This document shows, piece by piece, positions 26,764-35,864 of a DNA stretch of 64,000 nucleotides. The translations under genes were made by a program, and so were the position numbers. How positions within the stretch are numbered: position 1 is the stretch's first letter; every line of letters begins with the position of its first letter. The notes under the pieces are model-generated. The model was not told where the DNA came from. It saw only the letters and a list, made by a program, of their open reading frames with translations, and did not search any database. The stretch lies in assembly GCF_019264485.1 (NCBI RefSeq), contig NZ_JAHVAA010000013.1:62001-126000 (forward strand), read 5' to 3'. Source of the DNA: Sediminibacterium sp. (GTDB lineage Bacteria > Bacteroidota > Bacteroidia > Chitinophagales > Chitinophagaceae).

Positions 26764-27570
26764 ATGTCGCAATTCCTCAACAAAGTGGTAGTCGTAACCG
26801 GTGGTTCAGAAGGTATAGGTAAAGCATTGGTAGAAGCTTTTCTGCAGCAGGGTGCCAAAGTAGCCACCTGTGGAAGGAATTATGATAAACTATACCAGTT
26901 ACAGTCAACACATACAGGTCAGCCCCTGCTTATTCATACTGCCGATGTAAGCAAGGAACAGGATTGCAGACAGTTTATAGACCAGGTCATCCAATCATTT
27001 GGTACCATCGATATTCTGATCAACAATGCCGGTGTATCTATGAGGGCATTGGTGCAGGACCTCGAACTGGATACCATCCGCAAAGTGATGGACATTAATT
27101 TCTGGGGTACGGTTTGCTGTACCAAATTTGCGCTCTCGCATATCATAAAAAACAAAGGCACTATCGTAGGGGTATCGTCCATAGCAGGTTATAGGGGCTT
27201 GCCGGGAAGAAGTGGTTATTCAGCTTCCAAATTTGCCGTTCATGGCTGGCTTGAAGCTTTGCGTACCGAATTACTCGAATCGGGTGTGAATGTAATGTGG
27301 GTTTGCCCTGGTTTTACCAGTTCCAATATCCGTAATGCGGCATTGAACAAAAAAGGCCAATCGCATGGGGAATCGCCCATGGATGAGGGTAAAATGATGA
27401 GTGCGGAGGAATGTGCTCAGCATATCATAAAAGCCATTGTAAAAAGAAAGCGCACCATTGTGCTCACATTCACCGGCAAAGAAACTGTTTTACTAAACAG
27501 GTTTTTTCCTTCACTGGCCGATAAACTCGTACGCAAGTTTTTCTTCAAAAACGGGGAGCTGGTGAAATAA
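26764..27570 (+). CDS. Short-chain dehydrogenase/reductase (SDR), function unknown
   Basis: 268 residues from the ATG at 26764; the frame can be extended to a TTG at 26743 but MSQFLNKVVVVTGG is the natural SDR start. The motifs TGGSEGIG (cofactor), NNAGVS and the catalytic Ser, Tyr and Lys (GVSSIAGYRGLPGRSGYSAS then KFAVHG) are present. The C-terminal tail with a hydrophobic patch (FFPSLADKLVRKFFFK) may associate with membrane, as in many lipid-acting SDRs. The substrate cannot be read from the sequence. It is the first gene to the right of the presumed island edge, with the DUF62 gene about 30 bases downstream on the same strand. Confidence 0.85.
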   Translation: MSQFLNKVVVVTGGSEGIGKALVEAFLQQGAKVATCGRNYDKLYQLQSTHTGQPLLIHTADVSKEQDCRQFIDQVIQSFGTIDILINNAGVSMRALVQDLELDTIRKVMDINFWGTVCCTKFALSHIIKNKGTIVGVSSIAGYRGLPGRSGYSASKFAVHGWLEALRTELLESGVNVMWVCPGFTSSNIRNAALNKKGQSHGESPMDEGKMMSAEECAQHIIKAIVKRKRTIVLTFTGKETVLLNRFFPSLADKLVRKFFFKNGELVK

Positions 27571-27599
27571 GAACGCCATCCTTACGTTAAATAGGCGGC

Positions 27600-28421
27600 A
27601 TGCCCATTGTAACGTTGACAACTGATATAGGCCAGCGCGATTTTCTTGTTGGCGCTATCAAGGGACAGTTCCTGCAACTGGACCCAACCGTTAATATATG
27701 CGATATCACTCATTACCTGTCGCAGACCAATTTCCCGCAGGCATCTTATATCTGTGCCAATGCCTTTAAGCATTATCCATCCGGTACTTTTCATGTGGTG
27801 ATTGCCAATCTCTATGAATCGCCCATAAAATACCTGCTCATGGCAAAGTACCAGCAGCAATATATTATTTGTGCCGATAATGGACTGCTCACGATGATTA
27901 CGGGAGAGAAGCCAAAAGAAATTGCAGCGATTGCTTTAAATAACACGCATAACCTCCTGCAAATCACGTCGGCAATTGCAGTGGCGGTGAATACGGTATC
28001 GAAAACCGGACAGTTAAGCAGTTTGGGGCAAGCTATTGAAACGATCGACGAAAAATATCCGCTCAGACCCACTGTAGGTCCCGACTGGATAGAAGGTCAG
28101 ATCTTGTTTATTGATCAGTTTGAAAATGTGGTTATTAATATAACGGAAGCAGAATTCAATGAACACCGAAGGGGCAGGGGGTTCAAAATTGTGTTCAAAC
28201 GCAATGAAGTCATAGAAAGTATCAGTAATAGCTATGCATCGGTTCCGGAAACTGAGAAACTGGCCTGGTTTAATTCGGCCGGCTACCTCGAAATTGCCCT
28301 CAGAAATGGTAATATGGCAGGTCTTTTTGGTTTGCAGGGCTATAATGAGGAACTCCAGAAAGCCCCTTCTGTTGATACCAGTTGGTTTTACCAGACGGTT
28401 CGGGTATTTTTTGAGGGATGA
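27600..28421 (+). CDS. DUF62-family SAM hydrolase (adenosine-forming)
   Basis: 273 residues of the SAM hydroxide adenosyltransferase (DUF62) family, which cleaves S-adenosylmethionine to adenosine and methionine with water or hydroxide. The start VTLTTDIGQRDFLVGAIKG, the CDITHYL segment, the CADNGLL block and a C-terminal barrel with LFIDQFENVVINIT and WFNSAGYLEIALRNGN fit the two-domain family. Length is normal. The physiological role of these enzymes is poorly defined. It follows the SDR gene closely and may be cotranscribed. A word-repeat hairpin lies right after the stop and may act as its terminator. Confidence 0.88.
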   Translation: MPIVTLTTDIGQRDFLVGAIKGQFLQLDPTVNICDITHYLSQTNFPQASYICANAFKHYPSGTFHVVIANLYESPIKYLLMAKYQQQYIICADNGLLTMITGEKPKEIAAIALNNTHNLLQITSAIAVAVNTVSKTGQLSSLGQAIETIDEKYPLRPTVGPDWIEGQILFIDQFENVVINITEAEFNEHRRGRGFKIVFKRNEVIESISNSYASVPETEKLAWFNSAGYLEIALRNGNMAGLFGLQGYNEELQKAPSVDTSWFYQTVRVFFEG

Positions 28422-28428
28422 GGATCTG

Positions 28429-28516
28429 GCTATTAGCTATTAGCTTTTAGCCAATTAAATTCCATCCGTAAATTTTCACTTTAATTGAAAAAAGCTAATA
28501 GCTAAGTGCTAAAAGC
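28429..28516. repeat. Imperfect long inverted repeat built from AGCTATT/AGCTTTT words
   Basis: The left arm (28429-28451) contains GCTATTAGC, TATTAGC and TTTTAGC in tandem; the right arm (28494-28516) has the complementary words GCTAATAGC and GCTAAAAGC. About 19 of 23 positions pair. It lies between the DUF62 and lpdA genes. Further word repeats follow (CATTCACCATTCAC at about 28613-28626). It could terminate DUF62 transcription, but the repeated-word structure is unusual. Confidence 0.6.
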
Positions 28517-28692
28517 GAACAGTTTTCCTCCAGCCCTTAGCTATCAGGTGTTAGGTGAGATTCCTTACTCACTACTGACTACTCACTCCTCCCTCTCCTC
28601 ATTCACAATTGACCATTCACCATTCACATTTTTCAGTATTTTCGCATCCGCAACGGCGAAAGCCGGTATTCATCTAATCATCAATATATTTT

Positions 28693-30099
28693 ATGGCATA
28701 CGACTTAATCGTAATTGGCAGTGGCCCGGGAGGTTATCCGGCGGCTATTCGTGCTTCACAGCTTGGTTTTAAAGTGGCTATCATTGAAAAAGAAAGTCTG
28801 GGTGGTGTTTGTCTGAACTGGGGTTGTATTCCCACAAAGGCACTGTTAAAAAGCGCACAGGTATATGAGTATGTAAAACACAGTGCCAAATACGGTATCA
28901 ATGCCAGTGGTACGCATGATTTTGGTGGTGTCATCAAGTTCAGTCGTGGTGCTGCTGAAAAAATGAACAAGGGTGTTCAGTTCCTCATGAAAAAGAATAA
29001 GATTGATGTGGTCATGGGGTATGGAAAAGTGCAGTCAAAAGGAAAAGTAGAAGTAACTGCAGCCGATGGAAGCAAGCAGGTGCTGGAAGCAAAATATATT
29101 GTTATTGCCACTGGTGGTCGCAGCCGCGAATTACCCAACCTGAAACAGGATGGTAAAAAAGTAATCGGCTACCGTGAAGCCATGGTGTTGCCAGAGCAAC
29201 CCAAAAGCATGATCATCGTGGGAAGCGGTGCCATCGGGGTTGAGTTTGCTTATGTGTACAACAGCATGGGTACCAAAGTAACTATCGTAGAATTTATGCC
29301 ACGTATTGTTCCTGTGGAAGATGAAGACATATCAAAAGAACTGGAAAAGAACTATAAAAAGCAGGGCATTGAAATTATGACCAATGCTTCTGTTGAATCA
29401 CTCGATACAAGTGGTACCGGTGTAAAGGCACAGGTAAAAAAACAAGATGGGTCAATTGTAACACTTGAAGCTGAAGTGGTATTGAGTGCTGTTGGTGTAG
29501 TAGCCAATATTGAAAATATAGGACTCGAAGAAAATGGTATTAAAACAGAGAAGGGTAGAATTGTAGTAGATAAATACCAGCAGACTTCTGTACCCGGTAT
29601 TTATGCAATTGGCGACTGTTCACCCGGACAGGCACTTGCTCACGTAGCTTCAAAAGAAGGTATCAATGCGGCAGAACACATGGCCTACCTGGAGAAGAAA
29701 CATCATCACCTGCCAGAAGCCATTGATTACAATAATATTCCCGGTTGTACCTATTGCACACCTGAAATTTCAAGTGTGGGTTATACAGAGAAAGCAGCGA
29801 AGGAAGCGGGTTATGAAATTAAAGTAGGCAAGCTGCCATTTGTGGCCAGTGGTAAAGCCACTGCTGTAGGTGCAACGGAAGGTTTTGTAAAAGTAATCTA
29901 CGATGCGAAATATGGGGAGTTCTTAGGCTGTCATATGATCGGTTACAATGTAACTGAAATGATAGCCGAAGCAGTGGTTGCCCGCAAACTGGAAACCACG
30001 GCACACGAAATCCTTAATGCTGTACATCCTCACCCAACCATGAGTGAAGCGCTGAAAGAAGCCACTGCGGCGGCTTATGGCGAAGCGATAGATATCTAG
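28693..30099 (+). CDS. lpdA: Dihydrolipoyl dehydrogenase (E3)
   Basis: 468-residue FAD flavoprotein that reoxidises lipoyl groups of pyruvate, 2-oxoglutarate or branched-chain dehydrogenase complexes and of the glycine cleavage system. Seen are the FAD motif GSGPGGYPAA (about 9-18), the redox disulfide GGVCLNWGCIPTK (Cys40 and Cys45), the NAD motif GSGAIGVEFAY, the AIGDCSPG FAD block and the C-terminal AVHPHPTMSEAL with the catalytic His and Glu. Length is standard. It stands alone here with no E1 or E2 genes nearby. The TATTTTCG at about 28636-28643 is a weak match to the Bacteroidetes -7 element. Confidence 0.97.
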   Translation: MAYDLIVIGSGPGGYPAAIRASQLGFKVAIIEKESLGGVCLNWGCIPTKALLKSAQVYEYVKHSAKYGINASGTHDFGGVIKFSRGAAEKMNKGVQFLMKKNKIDVVMGYGKVQSKGKVEVTAADGSKQVLEAKYIVIATGGRSRELPNLKQDGKKVIGYREAMVLPEQPKSMIIVGSGAIGVEFAYVYNSMGTKVTIVEFMPRIVPVEDEDISKELEKNYKKQGIEIMTNASVESLDTSGTGVKAQVKKQDGSIVTLEAEVVLSAVGVVANIENIGLEENGIKTEKGRIVVDKYQQTSVPGIYAIGDCSPGQALAHVASKEGINAAEHMAYLEKKHHHLPEAIDYNNIPGCTYCTPEISSVGYTEKAAKEAGYEIKVGKLPFVASGKATAVGATEGFVKVIYDAKYGEFLGCHMIGYNVTEMIAEAVVARKLETTAHEILNAVHPHPTMSEALKEATAAAYGEAIDI

Positions 30100-30146
30100 A
30101 AATGTCGGATGTCTGATGGCAGATGTCTGATTTGAATGAATACGTA

Positions 30147-30180
30147 TAAAAGATGCCGGACTTTGTTCCGGCATCTTTTA
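30147..30180. terminator. Bidirectional terminator between lpdA and the ABM gene
   Basis: TAAAAGATGCCGGA (30147-30160) and TCCGGCATCTTTTA (30167-30180) form a perfect 14-bp stem with a six-base loop and A/T runs on both sides, between convergent genes. It is preceded by tandem ATGTCTGAT words (about 30100-30135). Confidence 0.85.
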
Positions 30181-30235
30181 TTGCTGAATGTCTCTGCGAT
30201 GCATTTACTCGAATGATTTTATCCAGAGGAGTTGA

Positions 30236-30628
30236 TTAGTTATCGGGCTTTCTGGCAAATCCGATCATATCTACATCCACCAGTTCGAGTGATTTTACCA
30301 TGTCTTTTACGGTGTCTTTGTATTTCTTGAAATGGGGAGTAAGTATATGTTTATTATAAGCAGCAGTGTCGGCATATATTTCAAGTATGGTGATGCTTGA
30401 CGGATCTTTTTTATCGGCAACAGCATAATAAGTTAATACGCCGGGTTCAAGTGCCACAGCTGTTTTCATTTGTGTCAATAAAGCTTTATTGTATTCAGTT
30501 AACTGTGCAGGATCAACTTTTATCTTAGCCAGTCTTACCATCTGTTCATTTTTTTGTGCGAATAAATTAGTGCAGGAGCATAACACAAAAGTTGCTGATA
30601 ATAAAAACCGTAAAATTGGTTTTATCAT
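30236..30628 (-). CDS. Secreted antibiotic-biosynthesis-monooxygenase (ABM) domain protein
   Basis: 131 residues from the ATG at 30628. This start gives a good Sec signal peptide (KPILRFLLSATFVLCSCT then LFAQ). The longer frame from 30694 would bury that peptide, so I reject it. The mature part is a single ABM/dimeric ferredoxin-like domain (MVRLAKIKVDPAQLTEYNKA, ITILEIYADTAAYNKH, FKKYKDTVKDMV). Such small domains often dimerise and act as monooxygenases or scavenging enzymes; most secreted members are uncharacterised. The LCSC stretch could alternatively be a lipobox. It is alone on the minus strand, convergent with lpdA. Confidence 0.78.
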   Translation of the reverse strand: MIKPILRFLLSATFVLCSCTNLFAQKNEQMVRLAKIKVDPAQLTEYNKALLTQMKTAVALEPGVLTYYAVADKKDPSSITILEIYADTAAYNKHILTPHFKKYKDTVKDMVKSLELVDVDMIGFARKPDN

Positions 30629-30978
30629 TCGTATCTGATGGGGCGGAAGATTCTGTTCGATGGTTGCATAACGCAGGATGATATCTTGCATCACATTTTT
30701 TTTGATGTACGCGAATTTACAGAAAAGGACAGCAATTGCAGATCAGCCCGGATAAGATCAGTAATTAAGGTAAGAAAAACCGTAAAACGGGTAACTGATG
30801 ACTTATAGTATGGAAGATATTTGTATGGCTGGCCACTTTACTGGTAAAAGATCCAATCAGGAAAGATGTAATATCCATTTGTCACAATTCGTAGGTTGAT
30901 TCGTGAAAAAATCGGAACTTACTGTCCCGGTTATAGTTTTCTAAATAAATCAATCCGGAGCTAATAAACCTAATCAAT
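30629..30978. other. 350-base spacer upstream of the molybdoenzyme cluster
   Basis: No gene is supported. The spacer must hold the divergent promoters of the ABM gene and of the plus-strand molybdoenzyme module. I found no exact TAnnTTTG match here; TATAGTTTTC at about 30934 is a weak match. No riboswitch-like fold was recognised. Confidence 0.4.
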
Positions 30979-31449
30979 ATGGCAATCATTAAACTACATG
31001 TAAACGGAAAAGAAAAAGAAGTGGATGTGGATCCCCTTACCCCGGTTTTATGGGTGCTGCGAGATCACCTCGATTTACCCGGCACTAAATTTGGATGTGG
31101 CGTTGCTGCCTGTGGGGCCTGCACCATTCATATAGATGGTTTGCCGGTAAGATCATGCCAGTTGCCGGTAGCAGGTGTTGGTACAAAAAAAATTACCACC
31201 ATTGAAGGACTTTCAGATAATAATACACATCCTGTTCAGGCGGCATGGATTGAAGAGCAGGTGCCACAATGTGGTTATTGTCAGTCCGGGCAAATCATGG
31301 CAGCCGTAGCATTGTTACAAAAGAAAAAGTCACCTACTGATGCAGATATTGACACCGCAATGCAAGGACATATTTGCAGATGTGGAACCTATCCAAGAAT
31401 ACGGGAGGCAATAAAAAAAGCATCCCAAAAGATGTCGGCTAAAAGCTAA
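30979..31449 (+). CDS. 2Fe-2S subunit of a molybdopterin oxidoreductase (IorA/CoxS-like), copy 1
   Basis: 156-residue two-cluster subunit. The plant-type ferredoxin cluster ligands are Cys40, Cys45, Cys48 and Cys60 ([21 protein letters not shown]). The second cluster has Cys98, Cys101, Cys133 and Cys135 ([15 protein letters not shown]). It passes electrons from the Mo site of the large subunit encoded 35 bases downstream. No separate FAD subunit is present, as in isoquinoline 1-oxidoreductase-type enzymes that donate to cytochromes. About 70% similar by eye to the copy at 41694. Confidence 0.95.
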   Translation: MAIIKLHVNGKEKEVDVDPLTPVLWVLRDHLDLPGTKFGCGVAACGACTIHIDGLPVRSCQLPVAGVGTKKITTIEGLSDNNTHPVQAAWIEEQVPQCGYCQSGQIMAAVALLQKKKSPTDADIDTAMQGHICRCGTYPRIREAIKKASQKMSAKS

Positions 31450-31484
31450 TGTTAAACATTTTCCAACCACAACAATGATCCATC

Positions 31485-33641
31485 ATGGAACCAAAAGATA
31501 TATCAAGAAGAAAATTCATCAGAGCTACCGGACTATCAGCCACTGCGCTTACGTTAGGTTTTTACTTTTCCGGTGAATCAAAAGCATCCACAATTATCAA
31601 AGGGGAAGATGCAGAGAACTATGGGGTATCTCTCAATTCATGGATACATATTGATACCAATGGTAAAGTAACCATTGTATGCCATCGTGCTGAAATGGGT
31701 CAGGGAGCTTATCAGGCAATACCGCAAATGATTGCAGAAGAATTAGAAGTGAATCTTAACGAAGTCAATATCATTTTCGGTAAAGGAGATACGGTCAAGT
31801 ATGGCAATCAGATTACAGGTGGTAGCTCAACTGTTCGGGGTACTTACAAAAACTTATTGAAGTTAAGTGCAAGTGCACGTGAAATGCTGGTTGCCGCTGC
31901 TGCTGCCAAGTGGAGTGTGCAGGCTGCAGAATGTTTTGCGGAATCCGGACATGTAACGCATCGCCCTTCAGGTAAGAAAATGCATTATGGAGAATTGGTG
32001 GTAGATGCTTCAAAGTTGGAAGCACCTAAAAATGTGCAACTCAAAAAAGTAGAGGATTATAAACTCATCCGTAAGCCACTTCCCCGTCAGGATACACCTT
32101 TGAAAACCAATGGAACAGCAGTTTTTGGTATAGATAAAAAGTTACCAGGAATGCTTTATGCTGTGGTAGAACGCAATCCACGTTTAAGAGGCAAAGTGAA
32201 ATCATATGATGATAGTGCAACGCTTAAAATACCCGGGGTAAAGAAAGTGTTTAAAGTTACCATGAAAGTATTCGATACCGATCGGGAAGGAGTGGTAGTG
32301 TTAGCAGATTCAACCTGGGCAGCTATGCAGGGTAGAAAAGCGTTGAAAGTGGTGTGGGATGATGCGGGTTTTGAATATGTGAATACAGAAGAGATATATA
32401 AGAAAATGAAAGCCGACTTGCAATCTAAGGATGGCTTGTCTGCCAAAAAACAAGGTGATCCGGATCCGGTATTGGCACAGCAGAAAAATAAACTGGATGT
32501 TATCTATGAAACACCTTATCAGGCCCATGCTTGTATGGAGCCATTGAATTGTGTGGCACATCACAAAGGAGATTCCATTGAAATATGGGGACCTATTCAG
32601 GCACCTGATTGGGTACAGGGAGATATCAGTCAGAAAATGGGCATCAAAAAAGAAAATGTGCACGTAAATATGACTTTTCTTGGAGGAGGTTTTGGAAGAA
32701 AAGCATTTCTTGATTACACACATGAAGCCTGCTTGATCTCGAAAGAAGCAGGTGCACCAGTACAGGTTATCTGGACACGTGAAGATGATATGACGCAGGG
32801 ACCGTTCCGTCCGGGTGTTAGTTACAGAGCTGAAGGAGCTGTGAATAACGGAGAGATCAGTGCCGTTAAATTCAGGTTATGCGGACAGAATATTGGGCAT
32901 TGGATGGGCAGTAAAAAAGATGTTCCCAATGATAGCGTATTGGAAGGCTTCCAGCCACATTATTTCGATAACATTAAAAATATCAGTTTCTCCGACATTC
33001 CATTTGAAACGCCGATTCCTATCATGTGGTGGCGTTCGGTATATGCATCTACCAATGGGTTTGCATATGAGAGTTTTATGGATGAGCTTGCCATTGCAGC
33101 AGGTAAAGATCCATTGGCTTTCAGAAAACAATACCTGAAGAACGAACGTTGTCAGAAATTATTAGAAAAGGTAGAGCAGGTTTCCGGATGGAAATCCCGA
33201 AAGCCTAAACAAGGATATGGTGTTGCAATCACTGAGTGTTTCAATAGCAGCGTTGCACAGGTAGTGAAAGTATCTAAAGATGCTACGGGAAAAATCAAGA
33301 TTGATAAAGTATGGGCTGTGATAGATTGTGGCTGGTACGTAAATTCTGATACTGTTCGTGCTCAGGTTGAAGGTTCTATTGTTATGGCTTTAGGGGCTGC
33401 AACCAATCATGAAATTCATTTCAAAGACGGGTTGGCTGTGGAGAAAAATTTCACCACTTACCGCATGCCGAGAATCAATGAAATTCCACCGATCGAAGTA
33501 TTCATTATGGACAATAATGAAGATGCAGGAGGTGTGGGAGAGCCCGGGTTGCCGCCATTTACACCAGCCCTGACCAACGCTATTTTTGATTTAACAGGTA
33601 AGCGAATCAGGAAATTACCATTTGACCTGGCGAAGGTTTGA
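31485..33641 (+). CDS. Molybdopterin-binding subunit, isoquinoline 1-oxidoreductase (IorB)-like, copy 1
   Basis: 718 residues. The N terminus has a Tat motif (SRRKFIRATGLSATALTLGF), so the folded enzyme is exported. Xanthine-oxidase-family blocks are visible: QGAYQAIPQMIAEEL, TGGSSTVRGTY, the AVFGIDKKLPGMLYAVVERN domain, LGGGFGRKAF and the C-terminal GGVGEPGLPPFTPAL with the catalytic glutamate next to Mo. These enzymes hydroxylate aldehydes or N-heterocycles with water. The actual substrate is not readable. The next gene encodes a cytochrome c that can take its electrons. The 2Fe-2S partner lies immediately upstream. Confidence 0.93.
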   Translation: MEPKDISRRKFIRATGLSATALTLGFYFSGESKASTIIKGEDAENYGVSLNSWIHIDTNGKVTIVCHRAEMGQGAYQAIPQMIAEELEVNLNEVNIIFGKGDTVKYGNQITGGSSTVRGTYKNLLKLSASAREMLVAAAAAKWSVQAAECFAESGHVTHRPSGKKMHYGELVVDASKLEAPKNVQLKKVEDYKLIRKPLPRQDTPLKTNGTAVFGIDKKLPGMLYAVVERNPRLRGKVKSYDDSATLKIPGVKKVFKVTMKVFDTDREGVVVLADSTWAAMQGRKALKVVWDDAGFEYVNTEEIYKKMKADLQSKDGLSAKKQGDPDPVLAQQKNKLDVIYETPYQAHACMEPLNCVAHHKGDSIEIWGPIQAPDWVQGDISQKMGIKKENVHVNMTFLGGGFGRKAFLDYTHEACLISKEAGAPVQVIWTREDDMTQGPFRPGVSYRAEGAVNNGEISAVKFRLCGQNIGHWMGSKKDVPNDSVLEGFQPHYFDNIKNISFSDIPFETPIPIMWWRSVYASTNGFAYESFMDELAIAAGKDPLAFRKQYLKNERCQKLLEKVEQVSGWKSRKPKQGYGVAITECFNSSVAQVVKVSKDATGKIKIDKVWAVIDCGWYVNSDTVRAQVEGSIVMALGAATNHEIHFKDGLAVEKNFTTYRMPRINEIPPIEVFIMDNNEDAGGVGEPGLPPFTPALTNAIFDLTGKRIRKLPFDLAKV

Positions 33642-33668
33642 TCTGTTTATTTTTGATAATTTACAAGT

Positions 33669-34076
33669 ATGATAAAAAAGGTATTGACAGTAACAGTAAT
33701 CGTTTCAATCGTAATGATCAGTAGCGGTTTTATACAAAGTGATGTACAAAAAAGTATTGTAAGAGGAAAAGAAGTGTATGGTCTTTATTGTCAGAACTGC
33801 CATATGGAAGATGGTAAGGGAATGCCGGAAGTAAACCCTCCTTTGGTAAAAGCTGATTATATGAAAAGACCTGCTAAAGATCTAATCAGCGTAATATTAA
33901 AAGGTTCAACAGCCAGTATAACCGTAAATGGAAAAAAATACCTGGGTGCTATGCCTGCACAGGAATACCTGAATGATGAACAGATTGCGGATGTATTGAA
34001 TTATATCAAGAATAATTGGGGGAATAAAATTCCGGGTACCATTACACCTGCCATGGTGAAAGCACAGCGTAAATAA
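33669..34076 (+). CDS. Secreted monohaem cytochrome c, presumed electron acceptor of the oxidoreductase
   Basis: 135 residues with a signal peptide or anchor (KKVLTVTVIVSIVMISSGF). The haem-binding CQNCH is at residues 41-45 in YGLYCQNCHMEDGKGMPEV, and a methionine ligand is likely in LGAMPAQEYL near residue 108. This is the class I cytochrome pattern with a C-terminal YIKNNWGNK helix. It begins 27 bases after the Mo subunit gene. IorAB-type enzymes commonly have a c-type cytochrome encoded beside them; periplasmic electron transfer from the 2Fe-2S subunit is therefore inferred. Confidence 0.92.
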   Translation: MIKKVLTVTVIVSIVMISSGFIQSDVQKSIVRGKEVYGLYCQNCHMEDGKGMPEVNPPLVKADYMKRPAKDLISVILKGSTASITVNGKKYLGAMPAQEYLNDEQIADVLNYIKNNWGNKIPGTITPAMVKAQRK

Positions 34077-34101
34077 GCAGCAATAGGTATAAGAAACTGT
34101 C

Positions 34102-35280
34102 ATGCATGAAATAGTTGCTATTATAAAAGCTTATCAGGAGGCCTCGGCAGATGGTAAAAAATCGGCACTGGCAACAGTGGTGCATGTTGAAGGGTCTTCT
34201 TACAGAAGACCCGGTGCCAGAATGCTGATTACCGAAGATGCCGAACTCACAGGATCCATCAGCGGAGGGTGTTTGGAAGGAGATGCTTTTCGCAAAGCCT
34301 TGCATGTAATTCTCTCCGATAAACCCATGTTGGTTACGTATGATACGGCCGATGATGATGATGCCAGATTTGGTATGGGCCTTGGTTGTCAGGGCGTGAT
34401 ACAGGTATTAATAGAACCCTTGCAGGGAGAAAGGGGAACTGCTATAATTGATTTATTGATCAGGGCTACAGCTTCCAGACAGCAATCGGTGCTGCTTACT
34501 TTATTTTCCATTGAGGATAAAAGATTACCGCAACATGGTTCCTGCTTTCTTATAACAGAGCAGGGAGATGAGTTTGGCGAAATACCTCTACAGCATACAG
34601 TAATGGTGCGAAAGGAGATTCAACTGGTAATGGAACAACAAAAGTCTTCATTCAGTAAATATGAAAACAATGCAACCGAAATCGTTGTATTTGCTGAATT
34701 TATTCAACCACCCGTATCGCTTGTTATTATTGGAGCCGGCAATGATGTAGTACCCCTTGTGAAGATGGCTGATATATTGGGATGGCAATCTACTGTAATT
34801 GATGGCAGACCCATGTATGCCAGTAAAGAAAGATTTCCCATGCCCTCCTGTCAGGTTTTACATGCAAAAGCAGATCATATTTTGACACATGTAAAGATTG
34901 ACAGCCGCACAGTCTTTGTATTGATGTCGCATAACTACAATTACGATCTCGCCATACTCAAAGCTTTGTTAGATAAAGAAGTATTTTATATCGGAATATT
35001 GGGTCCACATAAAAAAATGAAAATGATGATGGATGAACTGACGGCAGAAGGTATAGTATTGTCTCAAAAACAACTGAATGCCATTTATGGGCCGGTTGGA
35101 CTGAATATTGGAGCAGAAACAGCAGAAGAAATTGCGGTATCCATTATAGCTGAAATCCAGGCAAAATTGACTGCTGCGAATGCAGTTCCGCTACGAGATA
35201 AACAGGATGCCATACACCAGCGTACAGATCTTGTTATTAAAGCCGTATCATCCACTTCATCTGTCTCTGACATAATATGA
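34102..35280 (+). CDS. xdhC: XdhC/CoxI-family molybdoenzyme maturation factor
   Basis: 392 residues. The N-terminal XdhC/CoxI domain (ATVVHVEGSSYRRPGARMLI, SGGCLEGDAF, LGCQGVIQVLIEP) and a C-terminal Rossmann domain (VSLVIIGAGNDVVPLVKMAD, VFVLMSHNYNYDLAILKALL, YIGILGPHKK, IGAETAEEIAVSI) are complete. XdhC binds molybdenum cofactor, helps its sulfuration and inserts it into xanthine-oxidase-type enzymes. Here the clients are probably the two IorB-like subunits of the cluster. Its last four bases overlap the start of the mocA-like gene (ATGA), so translation is coupled. Confidence 0.93.
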   Translation: MHEIVAIIKAYQEASADGKKSALATVVHVEGSSYRRPGARMLITEDAELTGSISGGCLEGDAFRKALHVILSDKPMLVTYDTADDDDARFGMGLGCQGVIQVLIEPLQGERGTAIIDLLIRATASRQQSVLLTLFSIEDKRLPQHGSCFLITEQGDEFGEIPLQHTVMVRKEIQLVMEQQKSSFSKYENNATEIVVFAEFIQPPVSLVIIGAGNDVVPLVKMADILGWQSTVIDGRPMYASKERFPMPSCQVLHAKADHILTHVKIDSRTVFVLMSHNYNYDLAILKALLDKEVFYIGILGPHKKMKMMMDELTAEGIVLSQKQLNAIYGPVGLNIGAETAEEIAVSIIAEIQAKLTAANAVPLRDKQDAIHQRTDLVIKAVSSTSSVSDII

Positions 35281-35861
35281 AACCTGCCCAAACTGCTGTA
35301 TTAATATTGGCTGCCGGAGCTTCCCGAAGACTGGGTAGACCCAAACAGCAGCTTTTATTTAATAAGGACACTTTATTAAACCGTATTATCAGCACAGCAA
35401 CCAACCTGCAGGCAGGACCTGTTTTGCTGGTTTTGGGTGAGGATAGCGCGTTAATGGCACCCGAAAATATAATAACGGTGATTAATCACCAGTGGCAGGA
35501 AGGAATGGCAACATCCATACGCTGCGGTATTGAAAAATTGCAAATTGCATTTCCTGCTATAGATACAGTCATCATAACAGTCTGCGATCAGCCTTATGTT
35601 TCGGTTGAACTGTTCAGGGAGATGATTCAAACATATGAACAGGCAAACCACCCGATTATTGCCTGTACTTATGCAGATACGGTTGGGACTCCGGTATTAT
35701 TTCATCGCAGTATATTTCCGGAATTACTGGAACTGAATGGCGACAAAGGCGCAAGACTTCTGTTAAATAAAGACAGGCATCGGGTTGGATTGGTTAACTT
35801 TCCACTTGGGAATATTGATATTGATACAGAAGAGGATTATGAGCGATTGATTAAACAATAA
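35277..35861 (+). CDS. mocA: MocA-like molybdenum cofactor cytidylyltransferase
   Basis: 194-residue NTP-transferase of the MobA/MocA group. The nucleotide-binding start LILAAGASRRLGRPKQQLLF, the EGMATSIRCGI block, VCDQPYVS and the C-terminal FPLGNIDIDTEEDYERL fit MocA, which makes the cytosine dinucleotide form of the cofactor used by xanthine-oxidase-family enzymes. Cytidylyl rather than guanylyl use is inferred from adjacency to XdhC and IorAB-type enzymes. It overlaps xdhC by four bases and is followed four bases later by moaA. Confidence 0.88.
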   Translation: MKPAQTAVLILAAGASRRLGRPKQQLLFNKDTLLNRIISTATNLQAGPVLLVLGEDSALMAPENIITVINHQWQEGMATSIRCGIEKLQIAFPAIDTVIITVCDQPYVSVELFREMIQTYEQANHPIIACTYADTVGTPVLFHRSIFPELLELNGDKGARLLLNKDRHRVGLVNFPLGNIDIDTEEDYERLIKQ

Positions 35862-35864
35862 AAC

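Noticed and set aside
28560..28640. CATTCACCATTCAC repeats considered as a CRISPR-like array
   Set aside because: Words are only 7-10 bases, without equal spacers and without cas genes.
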